64,000 nt of DNA from CAZKWG01 sp964615375 (lineage in GTDB: Bacteria; Myxococcota_A; UBA796; CAZKWG01), in assembly GCA_964615375.1 (NCBI GenBank), contig CAZTOW010000011.1:171849-235848 (forward strand), written 5' to 3'. The notes under the pieces were generated by a model. It did no database searches, was not told where the DNA came from, and saw nothing but the letters and a program-made list of their open reading frames with translations. A program made the position numbers and the translations under genes. Of the stretch, positions 62,971-64,000 are shown in pieces (position 1 is the stretch's first letter; each line of letters opens with the position of its first letter).

Positions 62971-63852
62971 ATGAGAGACACCCGGGACGCGCACTACCTG
63001 CACGAGCGGCGAGACATCGAGCCGCTCGTCTCGCCGCCGATCGACGAGGCGCGCGCGCTCGACTGGCTCCCCGAGAAGGAGGAGCTGATCATCGGCGCGG
63101 CAGGCGGCTTCCTGGCGCGCGTCGATCCCATCATGGGCACGCGCACCATCGCCGAGGGTCTGGGCGAGCCCGGCGCGCTGGCCTGCAGCCCGGACGGCAA
63201 GCGCGTGGCGGTCCTGGTGCGCGGCGTCGGCCTGGACGTGCGCGATCTGGAGACCGGCGCCTGCCTCTACAAGGTGATGGAGCCGCTGCTGGCCGACCTC
63301 TGGGTCGGCTTCTGGCAGCAGGGCCTCGCGTTCTCCGGGGAGGGCCTCGACGGGCGGAGGGTGGTGGTGGTGGACCGCTTCGGCGTCGTCCGCGCCCGCG
63401 CCAAGCTGCCCGAGGGCGCCGTGGTCGGCGTGAGCAAGTCGGGCGGCCTCCTGGTCGGCCGCGTCAGCGACGAGGGTGTCGATGTCGTCCCGCTCGGCCA
63501 GCCGCTCACCCGCCGCACCCCCACCCGCCACCGCCTGCGCTTCTCGCCCAACGGCGTGCTCTACGGCATCGCCGAGGGCGGCGTCACCGTCTGGGCCAGC
63601 CCCCGCCACCCCTCGACCACCGTGCGCGTCCACGGCGCCACCTGCGCGGCGCTCTCCAGCGTCGGCGGCAAGCTCGCCATCGGCACCCGCAACGGCGGCG
63701 TCACCGTCACCGAGGTCCTCGCCGACGCTCCCCAGCGCTGCCACCCCGGCCAGACCGAGGGCCACGAGAAGCCCGTGCAGGCCATCGCGTTCTCCAACAA
63801 GGGGAGATGGTTCGCGACGGTGGGGGAGGTCTGCTGGTTGTGGGGGTATTAG
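62971..63852 (+). CDS. WD40-like beta-propeller protein, small
   Basis: The 293-residue soluble protein is built of beta-rich repeats like those of the protein at 4271-6103. WD-type pieces include ALDWLPEKEELIIGAAGG, ALACSPDGKRVAVLVRG, RLRFSPNGVLYGIAEGGV and AIAFSNKGRWFATVGEV, near a WLWGY end. At this length it is one propeller. It has no signal peptide. ATG 62971 is at the predicted transcription start. The gene is divergent from the PilT fusion and precedes a hexanucleotide array. A scaffolding role is likely; the partner is unknown. Confidence 0.7.
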   Translation: MRDTRDAHYLHERRDIEPLVSPPIDEARALDWLPEKEELIIGAAGGFLARVDPIMGTRTIAEGLGEPGALACSPDGKRVAVLVRGVGLDVRDLETGACLYKVMEPLLADLWVGFWQQGLAFSGEGLDGRRVVVVDRFGVVRARAKLPEGAVVGVSKSGGLLVGRVSDEGVDVVPLGQPLTRRTPTRHRLRFSPNGVLYGIAEGGVTVWASPRHPSTTVRVHGATCAALSSVGGKLAIGTRNGGVTVTEVLADAPQRCHPGQTEGHEKPVQAIAFSNKGRWFATVGEVCWLWGY

Positions 63853-63902
63853 GGCGGGATTGAGGGTTTTGGGGGAGGGGGCGGTGTAGGTGTCGCGGGA
63901 TG

Positions 63903-64000
63903 GTATCGGTATCGGTATCGGTATCGGTATCGGTATCGGCATCGGCATCGGCATCGACATCGACATCGACATCGACATCGACATCGACATCGACATCGAC
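63903..64000. repeat. Hexanucleotide tandem array running out of the window
   Basis: Six GTATCG units, then three GCATCG, then seven or more ACATCG units to the last base. The order shows stepwise substitution and expansion of one hexamer. The array continues beyond the window. It lies 50 bases after the propeller gene stop and appears non-coding on the plus strand. On the minus strand it reads as Met-Ser, Met-Pro and Ile-Pro dipeptides without a supported gene. Confidence 0.9.

Noticed and set aside
62956..63996. Minus-strand frame beginning with repeated Met-Ser
   Set aside because: It is a by-product of the hexanucleotide array and the antisense of the propeller gene, without a ribosome site or known domain.

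Overview
The window is very G+C-rich (roughly 70% by eye) bacterial chromosome, densely packed, with no stretch over 300 bases lacking a gene. It looks like Myxococcota (the former delta-proteobacterial myxobacteria). The signs are a MopE-type lipoprotein full of aspartate/cysteine repeats, many short-signal lipoproteins, a Ser/Thr kinase with a C-terminal periplasmic part, PilT-family ATPases, three family-57 glycoside hydrolases beside glycogen synthase, DUF1501 and di-heme cytochrome cassettes, and a graspetide locus whose core motif matches plesiocin from the myxobacterium Plesiocystis. Many starts are GTG or TTG and many genes overlap by four bases. I saw no tRNA, rRNA, CRISPR array, insertion sequence or prophage.

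Layout. 1-2.9 kb: end of nusB, two membrane proteins and an IscA-type Fe-S protein. 2.9-6.1 kb (minus): a lipoprotein and a WD40-like propeller. 6.2-17.7 kb: glycogen/alpha-glucan metabolism (three GH57 proteins and GlgA), interrupted by a minus-strand three-gene block containing two P-loop NTPases. 17.6-21.0 kb (minus): small secreted proteins and a DUF5916 outer-membrane protein. 21.2-27.3 kb: an operon of one lipoprotein and three tandem di-heme cytochromes, followed by a putative metalloprotease lipoprotein. 27.3-29.0 kb (minus): a 19-residue peptide gene, a Uma2 nuclease-like gene and a PRC-barrel gene. 29.1-34.2 kb: a five-gene export cassette (DUF1549/1588-like, DUF1501 and cytochrome c) bracketed by two paralogous lipoproteins. 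34.2-36.9 kb (minus): small envelope proteins. 37.0-40.5 kb: the MopE-like giant. 40.5-50.4 kb: a kinase, an MBOAT acyltransferase with two SGNH hydrolases, a redox flavoprotein, OsmC and a crotonase. 50.4-55.4 kb: a beta-propeller lipoprotein, a possible effector-associated-domain protein, HtpX and TerC. 55.4-59.2 kb: a small membrane protein, a two-component system and then a graspetide precursor with its ATP-grasp ligase. 59.1-62.7 kb (minus): two PilT-type ATPases, one fused to HEAT repeats. 62.9-64.0 kb: a small propeller protein and a hexanucleotide tandem array running off the window.

The most notable system is the graspetide pair at 58.0-59.2 kb. The 83-residue precursor has three TTxxxxEE cores at its N-terminus instead of after a long leader, and a two-component system lies directly upstream on the same strand. 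Other points worth a second look are the catalytically degraded middle GH57 protein, the NTPase pair at 12.2-15.4 kb, the orphan 19-residue peptide gene with promoter, ribosome site and terminator, the HEAT-PilT fusion, and several dyad operators and leaderless promoters.
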